From Rhizobium sp. P32RR-XVIII (GTDB lineage: Bacteria; Pseudomonadota; Alphaproteobacteria; Rhizobiales; Rhizobiaceae), in assembly GCF_012641395.1 (NCBI RefSeq), contig NZ_JABAIH010000004.1, positions 62,001 to 126,000 on the forward strand: a stretch of DNA of 64,000 nt, written 5' to 3'. A program made the translations under genes and the position numbers. The notes beneath the pieces were generated by a model. It had not been told where the DNA came from and did no database searches. It saw nothing but the letters and a program-made list of their open reading frames with translations. Below, piece by piece: positions 1-7,602 of the stretch (position 1 is its first letter; every line of letters begins with the position of its first letter).

Positions 1-25
1 GGCAGGAGCGCTGAGCGTCCCGCCC

Positions 26-742
26 TTAAAGCTTGATGCCGCAGAGCATCTCCCGCTTGCCGGCATAGCCCTTGCGCCGCTCGACTGCAAAGCCGGCGGT
101 GATCAGATTGCGCCGGACGAAGCCTGCCGCGGCGTAGGTCGCGAAGCTGCCGCCGGGAACTGTCCTTTCAAAGACGAGCCGCATCAGATCCTCGGACCAC
201 ATGTCGCCGTTTCGCGATGGTGCGAAGCCGTCGAGATACCAGGCGTCGAAGCCCGTTTCGGCCGCTGCGACGCCTTCGAGCGCCGAGCCGCAGACGACGC
301 TCAGCCTCGTCTGGCCGTCCAATGCCAGCGTCACGGTGCCTTGTGGTTCGCCCGGCCACATTTTTGTCAGCGCCTGCCGCTCGGCGTCGATTTCCGGCCA
401 GCGCGACAGCGCGCGATCGATATCCTCAGCGCGCATCGGGTAGAGCTCGAAAGACATGAAGACGAGATGCTGACCGTCTGTGCGGTGTGCTTTCCATTGC
501 CGCCATGTCTCGACGAAGTTCAGCCCGGTCCCGAACCCCAGTTCTCCAATCAGGAATTTGTCTTTTCCGGCCCAGCGTTCCGGCAGGCCGTTGCCTGCCA
601 GAAAGACGTGGCCGCATTCGAGCCGCCCATCCGTCTGGCAATAAAAATGGTCGCCAAAGGCAGCCGAATAGGGCATATCGCCGTCGCGCCATTCGAGCGG
701 CAGGCTCGTGCTGCCACTCTGATCGGGATCAATCTCTGTCAT
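26..742 (-). CDS. mnmD: tRNA U34 methylaminomethyl methyltransferase (MnmC N-terminal type)
   Basis: Predicted SAM-dependent methyltransferase that finishes the 5-methylaminomethyl modification of wobble uridine U34 in tRNA. The 238-residue protein has the LEWRDGDMPYS entry segment at residue 16, the VFLAGNGLPERW segment near 46, the SAM loop GELGFGTGLNF at 66 and DAWYLDGFAPSRNGDMW at 166. It therefore covers the methyltransferase half of the bifunctional MnmC of enterobacteria and lacks the FAD half. ATG at 742 is the only start that keeps LEWRDG. It diverges from an FAD oxidoreductase whose ATG overlaps this one by two bases. Family assignment is firm; the exact tRNA substrate is inferred. 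Confidence 0.88.
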   Translation of the reverse strand: MTEIDPDQSGSTSLPLEWRDGDMPYSAAFGDHFYCQTDGRLECGHVFLAGNGLPERWAGKDKFLIGELGFGTGLNFVETWRQWKAHRTDGQHLVFMSFELYPMRAEDIDRALSRWPEIDAERQALTKMWPGEPQGTVTLALDGQTRLSVVCGSALEGVAAAETGFDAWYLDGFAPSRNGDMWSEDLMRLVFERTVPGGSFATYAAAGFVRRNLITAGFAVERRKGYAGKREMLCGIKL

Positions 743-1919
743 GCATAAAGCCGATAGTGCGGCCTTCTCCTCTGGTCAATCGTCTGTCAGCCTGCTGATT
801 GCGGGCGGCGGCATCATGGGGTTGTGGGCGGCGGTTTATGCCGAGCGCCTTGGCATCGATACCCTGCTCGCCGATGCAGGCGAACTGGGGCAGGGTGCGA
901 GCGGCGGGCTGCTCGGCGCGCTGATGCCGCATATGCCGGACAAATGGAATGCCAAGAAACAGTTCCAGTTCGATGCGCTGGTTTCGCTTGAAGCCGAGAT
1001 CGCCGCGATCGAAGCCGCGACCGGTCTTTCCGCCGGTTATCACCGTTCCGGCCGCGTCATCCCGCTGCCGAAGCCGCATCTGCGCAAGATCGCGCTTCGC
1101 CATTCCGCCGACGCCGAAACGCATTGGCACCAAGGCGGCCGCCGCTTCCATTGGCATGTCGGGGATGCTGCGCCAGTCGCCGGCTGGATCGATCCGGCCG
1201 CAGGAGAGAGCGGCTTCGTTCACGATACGCTCGCTGCCCGCGTTGCGCCCCGCGCGCTGGTTGCCGCGCTTGCCGCGTTTCTCCGGCAGGCAAAACACAT
1301 ACACATCGTCGAGAACGCGGCCGTCGGAGCCCTCGAACCGGAACGCGGCACTGCCGAGGTCGGCGGAAAGCCGGTACGCTTCGGCCGCTGCATCATCGCG
1401 GCGGGGCACCAGTCATTTCCTCTGCTGCAGCAGTTCACGCCGGGCTTGGACAAGCCCCTCGGCCAGCCGGTCAAGGGCCAGGCGGCGATGCTGAAGGCCG
1501 ATATCGACCCGGCCTTTCCAACCATTTTCCGCGATGGGCTTTACATCGTCGCGCACGAGGGCGGCCACGCCGCTATCGGCAGCACGAGCGAGAACAATTT
1601 CGACGATCCGCTCTCGACCGATGCCCAACTCGACGCGCTGATCGAAGCCGCGCGCGAAATGGCGCCCGTGCTTCGCAACGCCCCGGTGGTCGAGCGTTGG
1701 GCCGGTCTTCGCCCCAAGGCGATCGACCGTGATCCCATGGTTGGCCAGCATCCTGTGCATCCGGGACTCATCGCGCTGACCGGCGGTTTCAAGGTCAGTT
1801 TCGGTCTCGCACACCGTCTGGCTGAAGCTGCCGTCCACATCGCTGCCAGCCGTTCCGTGCCCTTTGCGCTGCCCGAAAGCTTCGCGCTTTCGAGTCACAT
1901 GACGGCGAGTTCACGCTAA
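741..1919 (+). CDS. FAD-dependent oxidoreductase, DAO family (possible separate MnmC C-terminal function)
   Basis: Protein of 392 residues with an N-terminal dinucleotide-binding motif LLIAGGGIMGLWAA (residue 18) and a C-terminal block with RWAGLRPKAIDRDPMVG and ALTGGFKVSFGLAHRLAE, typical of D-amino-acid-oxidase-like flavoproteins. No in-frame ATG or GTG lies between 741 and the FAD motif that would keep the fold, so ATG 741 is chosen. In E. coli an enzyme of this family is fused to the MnmD methyltransferase and oxidatively removes the carboxymethyl group of cmnm5U34. Here the two halves would be separate, divergent genes. That role is inferred from the neighbour; another amino-acid oxidase substrate is possible. 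Confidence 0.75.
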   Translation: MHKADSAAFSSGQSSVSLLIAGGGIMGLWAAVYAERLGIDTLLADAGELGQGASGGLLGALMPHMPDKWNAKKQFQFDALVSLEAEIAAIEAATGLSAGYHRSGRVIPLPKPHLRKIALRHSADAETHWHQGGRRFHWHVGDAAPVAGWIDPAAGESGFVHDTLAARVAPRALVAALAAFLRQAKHIHIVENAAVGALEPERGTAEVGGKPVRFGRCIIAAGHQSFPLLQQFTPGLDKPLGQPVKGQAAMLKADIDPAFPTIFRDGLYIVAHEGGHAAIGSTSENNFDDPLSTDAQLDALIEAAREMAPVLRNAPVVERWAGLRPKAIDRDPMVGQHPVHPGLIALTGGFKVSFGLAHRLAEAAVHIAASRSVPFALPESFALSSHMTASSR

Positions 1920-2033
1920 ACGTGAATTAGAAAGTTATCTCTTTCGTTATTCTGTCATGCAAATCACCTATCTGCTTGCGCATTGAAGGCGCGGGAATCG
2001 CCCGCGACGCCTTCCTGGAACGGAGGAAATTGC

Positions 2034-2741
2034 ATGCGCTACGCCATTTGCTTTACGCCTTCGCCGAGCGATCCGCTCAGCCATGTGGCGGCGAGCTGGC
2101 TTGGCAGGAATGTGTTTTCAGGCGAAATGGTCGAGCCTCCGGCAATCCGCGGTATCGGCATCCACGAGATTGCCTTCCACACGGCCGTGCCGCGCCGTTA
2201 CGGTTTCCATGGCGTGTTGAAGGCTCCATTCCATCTCGCGAGCGATGTCTCGGAAGCGCAACTCATGCGCGATTTGATGCGTTTCTCCGGTAGCCTCCAC
2301 CCTTTCCGGATTCCGTGTATCGAGGTCGCACGCCTCGGCAGCTACTACAGTCTGGTCCCGTCGATCCCCTGTGACCATGTCCAACATCTGGCATCGGCAG
2401 TCGTCCAGCATTTCGACCGATTCCGTGCCCCACTTTCCGAGGCTGACATCGAGCGGAGCGATCCGGACGGGTTGTCGGCTGCGCAGTTCGCCAACCTGCA
2501 CCGCTGGGGCAATCCCTATGTGATGGACGAGTTCCGCTTCCATATGCCGGTAACCGGTCCGGTCAATTCAATCGACATGCCGCGCATCGAGCAGGCACTC
2601 CGCTCTGTCTTCGAACCTGTTCTCGCCGAGCCGATCACTGTCTCCAACATTGCGCTGATGATCGAGGAAGGCACCGGCGGGCCGTTCCGCGTTCATTCGC
2701 TGCATCCGATGGGTAAGGTAAGCGCGCGCAAGATCGCCTGA
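2034..2741 (+). CDS. DUF1045 family protein (2H-phosphoesterase-like), first gene before puuE
   Basis: Protein of 235 residues starting at ATG 2034, seven bases after a strong GGAGG at 2022. The frame is open further upstream but has no other ribosome site. It matches the DUF1045 family, sometimes called a putative phosphonate metabolism protein and thought to belong to the 2H phosphoesterase superfamily. Two candidate histidine motifs are visible, FHGVLKAPFHLA near residue 61 and FRFHMPVTG near residue 170. Its reaction is unknown. It lies 107 bases ahead of puuE in the same direction, so it may be transcribed with the ureide genes. Family call good, function not assigned. Confidence 0.78.
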   Translation: MRYAICFTPSPSDPLSHVAASWLGRNVFSGEMVEPPAIRGIGIHEIAFHTAVPRRYGFHGVLKAPFHLASDVSEAQLMRDLMRFSGSLHPFRIPCIEVARLGSYYSLVPSIPCDHVQHLASAVVQHFDRFRAPLSEADIERSDPDGLSAAQFANLHRWGNPYVMDEFRFHMPVTGPVNSIDMPRIEQALRSVFEPVLAEPITVSNIALMIEEGTGGPFRVHSLHPMGKVSARKIA

Positions 2742-2848
2742 TCAGATACGGTGCTTGTGCCGTAGCGCCCAAAGTCGGCTTCGCATTTCCGTCTCGACAT
2801 TCTATCTCCGGATGCTACCGTCTCGCCTGTCTCTCAAAAGGTGGTCTG

Positions 2849-3772
2849 ATGGCATCCGATACCTATCCGCGCAATCTTGTCGGCTACGGTCGCAACATTC
2901 CCGATCCGAAATGGCCGGACGGCGCCCACCTGGCCGTGCAGTTCGTCATCAACTACGAGGAAGGCGGTGAGAGCTCGATTCTGGATGGCGATCCGGCCTC
3001 GGAGAACCTCTTGTCGGAAATCGTCGGCGCGCAGCCGTGGCCCGGCCAGCGCAACCTCAACATGGAATCGATCTATGAATACGGCTCCCGCGCCGGTTTC
3101 TGGCGGCTGTGGCGGATGTTCACGGAACTCAAGGTGCAGGCGACGGTCTACGGCGTGACGCTCGCCATGGCCCGCAATCCGGAAGCCGTCGCGGCAATGA
3201 AGGAGGCCGGCTGGGAGATCGCCAGCCACGGCTACCGCTGGCTGGAATACAAGGATTTTCCGGAAGACCTCGAGCGCAAGCACATTCTCGAAGCCGTGCG
3301 TCTCCACACCGAGATCACCGGCGAGCGGCCCTACGGCATGTACCAGGGCAAGCCTTCGGACAATACGCTGCGGCTGGTGCAGGAGGAGGGCCGCTTCCTT
3401 TATTCGTCAGATTCTTATGCCGACGACCTGCCCTATTGGGTGAAGGGCGTGGACGGCAAGCCGTTCCTCATCATTCCCTACACGCTGGAAACCAACGATA
3501 TGCGGTTCGCCACGCCGCAAGGCTTCAACTCCGGCGACCAGTTCTTCGCCTATCTCAAGGATGCCTTCGATACCCTCTATGAAGAGGGCAAAGCCGGCAG
3601 CCCGAAGATGATGTCAGTCGGCCTGCATTGCCGCCTTGTTGGCCGCCCGGGCCGCGCCGCGTCCCTGAAGCGTTTCATCGAATATGTCCTGAAGCACGAC
3701 AAGGTCTGGATTCCGCGCCGCATCGACATTGCTGAACACTGGCACAAGCACCACAAGCAGGAAACAATCTGA
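2849..3772 (+). CDS. puuE: allantoinase PuuE (polysaccharide deacetylase fold)
   Basis: Hydrolyses allantoin to allantoate in the cytoplasm. The 307-residue length and the N-terminal NLVGYGRNIPDPKWPDGA and FVINYEEGGESSILDGD segments are characteristic of the metal-independent PuuE allantoinases, which use a polysaccharide-deacetylase (NodB) barrel rather than the amidohydrolase fold. ASHGYRWLEY near residue 132 corresponds to the deacetylase metal-site region. AAGGTGG lies just upstream of ATG 2849. The stop TGA shares its last base with the uraD start (TGATG at 3770), so translation is coupled. Confidence 0.93.
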   Translation: MASDTYPRNLVGYGRNIPDPKWPDGAHLAVQFVINYEEGGESSILDGDPASENLLSEIVGAQPWPGQRNLNMESIYEYGSRAGFWRLWRMFTELKVQATVYGVTLAMARNPEAVAAMKEAGWEIASHGYRWLEYKDFPEDLERKHILEAVRLHTEITGERPYGMYQGKPSDNTLRLVQEEGRFLYSSDSYADDLPYWVKGVDGKPFLIIPYTLETNDMRFATPQGFNSGDQFFAYLKDAFDTLYEEGKAGSPKMMSVGLHCRLVGRPGRAASLKRFIEYVLKHDKVWIPRRIDIAEHWHKHHKQETI

Positions 3773-4266
3773 TGATCAAGCGGGACGAATTCGTATCGCG
3801 CTTCGGCGGTGTCTTCGAACATTCGCCCTTCATCGCGGAGCGCGCCTATGACGACGGCTTCGTGAGCGATGTCTTGACCGTCGACCGGGTTCACACAGAA
3901 CTCGTCGCAATATTCAGGGCCGCGAGCCCCGAGGAGCGGCTTGGCGTGCTTCGCGCCCATCCCGATCTTGCCGGGCGTCTCGCGATCGCCGGCGACCTGA
4001 CGGAGGACAGCAAGAAGGAGCAGGCAGGCGCCGGTCTCGACCGGCTGAGCGCCGAGGAGCATGCCCGCTTCACCGAACTCAACGCGGCCTATACCAAAAA
4101 ATTCGGCTTTCCCTTCATCATCGCCGTGAAGGGGCTGAACAAAGACGATATTCTTGCGGCTTTCGAGACGCGCATCAACAACAGCCGCGACGAGGAGTTC
4201 AAGACCGCAGCGGAGCAGGTCGAAAAAATCGCACTGCTGCGCCTCACATCCATGCTGGAGAAATGA
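3772..4266 (+). CDS. uraD: OHCU decarboxylase
   Basis: Converts 2-oxo-4-hydroxy-4-carboxy-5-ureidoimidazoline (OHCU) to S-allantoin, the step after UraH. The 164-residue protein shows the family pattern: FEHSPFIAERAYD near residue 15, LRAHPDLAGRLA near 60 with the catalytic histidine in AHPDLAG, and FGFPFIIAVKGLNKDDIL near 110. ATG 3772 overlaps the puuE stop by one base, and the stop at 4264-4266 directly abuts the alc start, indicating a tightly coupled operon. Confidence 0.93.
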   Translation: MIKRDEFVSRFGGVFEHSPFIAERAYDDGFVSDVLTVDRVHTELVAIFRAASPEERLGVLRAHPDLAGRLAIAGDLTEDSKKEQAGAGLDRLSAEEHARFTELNAAYTKKFGFPFIIAVKGLNKDDILAAFETRINNSRDEEFKTAAEQVEKIALLRLTSMLEK

Positions 4267-5289
4267 ATGACCGAGAATAGCACGACCAGCTTGCCCTCCT
4301 TCGCTGCCGGCGCGATCAATCTTGCTTCCGCCCGGCTCGGCGCCAAGGGACTTTACGCAACGGACGAATTCTTCGCGCCGCTGGAACGCATGCTGGCCGA
4401 TACGGATGCCTTCTGGGATCCCAACCTTTATGACGACAACGGCAAGTGGATGGATGGCTGGGAGAGCCGGCGCAAGCGTGTGCCTGGCCATGACTGGGCA
4501 ATCATCAAGCTCGCCATGCCAGGCCGCATCTTCGGCTTCGACGTCGACACCAGCTATTTCACGGGCAACTATCCGCCGCATTGCTCGATCGAGGCCGCCT
4601 TCGTCGAGAATGGCGATCCGGGAGATGCGACGATCTGGACCGAGATCCTGGCGCAGTCGCCGCTTGGTCCGAGCGCTCATCATTTCTTCGAAAATGCCGA
4701 CAAGCAGAAGATCTGGACGCATCTGCGCCTGCACATCTATCCGGACGGCGGCGTCGCGCGCCTGCGGGTCTATGGTTCGGCCTATTTCGACTGGTCGAAG
4801 GTCGGAAGCGCGGAGGAAATTGATCTCGCCTATATCTTCAACGGCGCGAAGTCGCTCGCCTGGTCGGATGCCCACTATGGCCATCCGGACAAGATGCTCG
4901 GGCCGGGCCGAGGCATCAACATGGGCGACGGTTGGGAAACCAAGCGCCGGCGTGGTCCGGGCCATGACTGGGCGATCATCCGTCTCGGCCATCCGGGCAC
5001 GATCAAGCGCGTGATTGTCGACACGGCCTTCTTCAAGGGCAATTTTCCCGATAACTGCGAACTTCTCGGCGCTCATCTGCCAAATCTTGGCGAAACGCTG
5101 AGCGAGGCCGAGATCGCCGCTTCCGAAAGCTGGAAGCCGATCCTGCCGCGCAGCAAGCTGCAGATGGACCACATCCACGAATACGGCGCGGACGCCATCG
5201 CCGATATCGGGCCGGTGACGCATGTCCGTATCGCGATGCATCCGGACGGCGGCATCATGCGGCTGCGGCTTTTTGGGGTAAAAGGGTGA
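4267..5289 (+). CDS. alc: allantoicase
   Basis: Hydrolyses allantoate to ureidoglycolate and urea. The 340-residue protein is built of two repeated jelly-roll halves, each with the sequence GxGWExKRRRxPGHDWAIIxL: the first near residue 60 (DGWESRRKRVPGHDWAI) and the second near 219 (DGWETKRRRGPGHDWAI). This duplication is the hallmark of the family. ATG 4267 immediately follows the uraD stop. The HEPN/MNT pair begins 57 bases downstream and separates alc from allA. Confidence 0.93.
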   Translation: MTENSTTSLPSFAAGAINLASARLGAKGLYATDEFFAPLERMLADTDAFWDPNLYDDNGKWMDGWESRRKRVPGHDWAIIKLAMPGRIFGFDVDTSYFTGNYPPHCSIEAAFVENGDPGDATIWTEILAQSPLGPSAHHFFENADKQKIWTHLRLHIYPDGGVARLRVYGSAYFDWSKVGSAEEIDLAYIFNGAKSLAWSDAHYGHPDKMLGPGRGINMGDGWETKRRRGPGHDWAIIRLGHPGTIKRVIVDTAFFKGNFPDNCELLGAHLPNLGETLSEAEIAASESWKPILPRSKLQMDHIHEYGADAIADIGPVTHVRIAMHPDGGIMRLRLFGVKG

Positions 5290-5322
5290 GTTCTTTCCTC
5301 TTTACCGTGGCTCGCCTATATT

Positions 5323-5346
5323 CGAGGCATCAGGAGTGATGCCTCG
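5323..5346 (+). promoter_or_regulatory. perfect inverted repeat with the ribosome binding site in its loop, before mntA
   Basis: CGAGGCATCA at 5323-5332 and TGATGCCTCG at 5337-5346 are exact reverse complements around a 4-base loop GGAG, and the mntA ATG follows at 5347. The GGAG loop is the only Shine-Dalgarno candidate. A TATATT hexamer at 5317-5322 touches the left arm and could be a -10 element. The site could be an autoregulatory operator for the toxin-antitoxin complex, an mRNA hairpin, or both. Confidence 0.6.
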
Positions 5347-5640
5347 ATGAAGCCGTCGGAAGTGCTGGAAAAGAATAGACAGGCGATCCGCGACGCGACG
5401 AAGCGTTTTAACGCGGCGAACCCGCGCGTCTTCGGCTCGGTGGCCCGCGGCGAGGACCGGGCGGACAGCGATCTGGATATTCTGGTGGACGCACTGCCGG
5501 GCAGCACATTGCTGAGCCTGGGCGGACTACAGGATGCCTTGGAGCAAATGATGATCGGCACACCAATCCACCTGCTCACGCCGGGCGACTTCCCGGAATC
5601 GATCCGCGTGCGGGTTCTTTCCGAGGCCAAGCCTGTATGA
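5347..5640 (+). CDS. mntA: MntA-like minimal nucleotidyltransferase antitoxin (type VII TA)
   Basis: Protein of 97 residues with the nucleotidyltransferase signature GSVARGEDRADSDLDILVD, which fits GSx10DxD exactly. In characterised HEPN/MNT systems the MntA antitoxin neutralises the HepT RNase by adding AMP to a tyrosine near its active site. The stop overlaps the hepT start by four bases (ATGA at 5637). The pair is inserted between alc and allA. Assignment to the family is strong; toxin-antitoxin behaviour here is inferred. Confidence 0.87.
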   Translation: MKPSEVLEKNRQAIRDATKRFNAANPRVFGSVARGEDRADSDLDILVDALPGSTLLSLGGLQDALEQMMIGTPIHLLTPGDFPESIRVRVLSEAKPV

Positions 5641-5999
5641 ACGACAGTCGCGTCCCCTATATGCTGGAGCGCATTCGTTCTGCCGCAGCGGATGCACATT
5701 CGATGATTTCGAATGTCAGCAAGCAACATTTTCTGCAGGATATTATCCTGCAGCGCGCTGTTGGTATGAGTCTTCTGATGGCATCGGAAACTGCTGCGCA
5801 ATTGATCAAGGCTTTTCCCGAATTCGAGGTTGAGCATCCGGAATTTCCCTGGGGGGCAATGCGCGGTATGCGAAACCGTATTGCTCACAGCTATTTCGAT
5901 ATCGATCTTGAGAAGGTCTGGGCCACTGCCAAAGACGACGTTCCCGATCTGCTGGACAGGCTAGATCTCGTCCGCCACTGGCGCGCGCAAGGCGAATAG
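5637..5999 (+). CDS. hepT: HepT-like HEPN domain RNase toxin
   Basis: Protein of 120 residues, mostly helical, with the HEPN active site RNRIAHSY near residue 79, matching the HepT pattern Rx4HxY, where the tyrosine is the AMPylation target of MntA. It starts inside the mntA stop (ATGA). Its stop TAG at 5997-5999 is only three bases before allA, whose ribosome site lies inside the end of this gene. The key residues are intact, so the toxin is probably active or inactivated only by modification. Confidence 0.86.
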   Translation: MNDSRVPYMLERIRSAAADAHSMISNVSKQHFLQDIILQRAVGMSLLMASETAAQLIKAFPEFEVEHPEFPWGAMRGMRNRIAHSYFDIDLEKVWATAKDDVPDLLDRLDLVRHWRAQGE

Positions 6000-6002
6000 C
6001 CG

Positions 6003-6503
6003 ATGTCCCGTTCCCTCGACATACACCCCCTGACGAAAACCGCCTTCGCACCTTTCGGGGACGTGATTGAGCTCGATCCCGCGACGATGCGCTACATCAA
6101 CGGCGGCAATACCGAACGCTTCCATGCGCTGGCTGTGGCAGAGGCGGCAGGCGAGGGGGCGCGCGTGATCGTCAACCTTTTCCGCGGCCAGCCGCGCAGC
6201 TTTCCCTATGAGATTGGCATGATGGAGCGGCACCCGCTCGGCAGCCAGAGCTTTTCGCCTCTTGCCGATCGGCCGTTCCTTGTCGTCGTTTCCGAAGACG
6301 AGGGCGGCAAGCCGGGCCGGCCACAGGTGTTTCTCGCCAGCGGAGGGCAGGGCGTGAATTATCGCCGCAACGTCTGGCACCATCCTTTGATTGCCCTTGA
6401 CGAGCCGAGCACGTTTGTCGTCGTCGATCGTGACGGACCGGGCAACAATCTCGAAGAGCATTTCTTCGACACACCCTTTATCATCAGAGATCCAGCCCTA
6501 TGA
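6003..6503 (+). CDS. allA: ureidoglycolate lyase
   Basis: Splits ureidoglycolate into glyoxylate and urea, the last ureide step. The 166-residue protein has the AllA features [16 protein letters not shown] near residue 10, the RFHAL and [10 protein letters not shown] segments, and [14 protein letters not shown] near residue 74, followed by a cupin-like half with [15 protein letters not shown]. An AAGG at 5989-5992 in the end of hepT serves as ribosome site. The stop overlaps uraH by four bases. Confidence 0.92.
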   Translation: MSRSLDIHPLTKTAFAPFGDVIELDPATMRYINGGNTERFHALAVAEAAGEGARVIVNLFRGQPRSFPYEIGMMERHPLGSQSFSPLADRPFLVVVSEDEGGKPGRPQVFLASGGQGVNYRRNVWHHPLIALDEPSTFVVVDRDGPGNNLEEHFFDTPFIIRDPAL

Positions 6504-6856
6504 CCGGACTGACAACCCATGTTCTCGACACCGCCTCGGGCAAGCCCGCGCAGGGCCTGAGGATTGACCTCTTCCAGATCGATGGCGACGTTCGCCGGCA
6601 TATCAAGACGGTGGAAACAAATGCCGACGGCCGCATCGACGGCGGCCCGATGCTTTCCGGCGAGAGTTTCAAAGCCGGAACCTACGAGCTGCTTTTTCAT
6701 GCGGGCGACTATCTGCGTGCATCGGGCACGCCGCTACCGAATCCGGCCTTTCTCGATCTTGTGCCGATCCGCTTCGGCATCGCCGATTCCCGAGCGCACT
6801 ATCATGTGCCGCTTTTGATCTCGCCCTACGGCTACTCGACCTATCGCGGCAGCTAG
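6500..6856 (+). CDS. uraH: 5-hydroxyisourate hydrolase (transthyretin-like)
   Basis: Hydrolyses 5-hydroxyisourate, the product of PuuD, to OHCU. The 118-residue protein begins [17 protein letters not shown], has the internal [16 protein letters not shown] motif and ends in YRGS, the C-terminal tetrapeptide diagnostic of the enzyme as opposed to transthyretin. The ATG lies in an ATGA overlap with allA. No signal peptide is seen, so it is cytoplasmic. Confidence 0.95.
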   Translation: MTGLTTHVLDTASGKPAQGLRIDLFQIDGDVRRHIKTVETNADGRIDGGPMLSGESFKAGTYELLFHAGDYLRASGTPLPNPAFLDLVPIRFGIADSRAHYHVPLLISPYGYSTYRGS

Positions 6857-6859
6857 ACG

Positions 6860-7600
6860 ATGCGCTTTGCGGCTTTAGCGGATATCCATGGCAATGCTCT
6901 GGCGCTGGAGGCGGTGCTTGCGGATATCGGGGCTCAAGGTATCAGTGACATCGTCAATCTCGGTGATTGTTTCAGCGGTCCGCTTGAAGCAGGCAAAACC
7001 GCCGATCTGCTTATTCCGCGCGAGATACCGACGGTCCGCGGCAACCACGACCGCTATCTGATCACGCAGGCGCGCGAAGATATGCATGCCCCGGACGCCG
7101 CTGCCTATGATCAACTCGGCCCATCGCATCTCGAATGGCTGCGACGGCTACCGACAAGTCGTGTCTTCAAGGATGAAGCCTATCTCTGCCATGCAACGCC
7201 GGCCGCCGACGACGTCTATTGGGTAGAGACGGTGACGCCGGACGGGCACGTCTGCCTGAGGCCGCAGGTCGACATCGAGCGATTTGCCGAAGGCATCGGC
7301 CTGCCGCTTATCCTTTGCGGCCACACGCATCTGCCGCGTGTGGTGCAACTTTCCGGCGGCCGTCTTGTGGTCAATCCTGGTAGCGTCGGCTGCCCGGCTT
7401 ACAACGACGACCGGCCCTATCTCCACAAGGTGGAGACGGGCCATGCTATGGCGAGTTACGCAATCCTGGAAAAGCACACATCCGGGTGGACCGTTGAGTT
7501 TCGCACGGTCGCCTATGATCACATGGCGATGTCGCGACTTGCAAAGGCAAGCGGCCGCCCGGACTGGGCGGCCGCGCTGGCGTCGGGCAGAATGCCGTAG
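6860..7600 (+). CDS. YfcE/DR1281-like metallophosphoesterase
   Basis: Calcineurin-like phosphoesterase of 246 residues with all metal-binding motifs: ALADIHGNALAL (residue 5), NLGDCFSGP (33), VRGNHDRYL (58), and the C-terminal LCGHTHLP with VNPGSVGCP. Its substrate is unknown. It begins four bases after uraH and is probably the last gene of the ureide operon. It ends two bases from the convergent lldD, and a 10-bp hairpin lies within its last 50 bases. No obvious link to purine breakdown beyond position. Confidence 0.83.
   Translation: MRFAALADIHGNALALEAVLADIGAQGISDIVNLGDCFSGPLEAGKTADLLIPREIPTVRGNHDRYLITQAREDMHAPDAAAYDQLGPSHLEWLRRLPTSRVFKDEAYLCHATPAADDVYWVETVTPDGHVCLRPQVDIERFAEGIGLPLILCGHTHLPRVVQLSGGRLVVNPGSVGCPAYNDDRPYLHKVETGHAMASYAILEKHTSGWTVEFRTVAYDHMAMSRLAKASGRPDWAAALASGRMP
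7551..7575. terminator. GC-rich hairpin in the shared 3' end of the phosphoesterase gene and lldD
   Basis: GCGGCCGCCC at 7551-7560 pairs perfectly with GGGCGGCCGC at 7566-7575 around a five-base loop. It sits inside the phosphoesterase coding sequence, 28 bases beyond the lldD stop. No T-tract follows on either strand, so it may be an mRNA-stabilising hairpin or a poor bidirectional terminator. Confidence 0.4.
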
Positions 7601-7602
7601 AG

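Noticed and set aside
3577..5241. Long minus-strand frame over puuE, uraD and alc
   Set aside because: Opposite to three recognised enzymes; no independent start signal.
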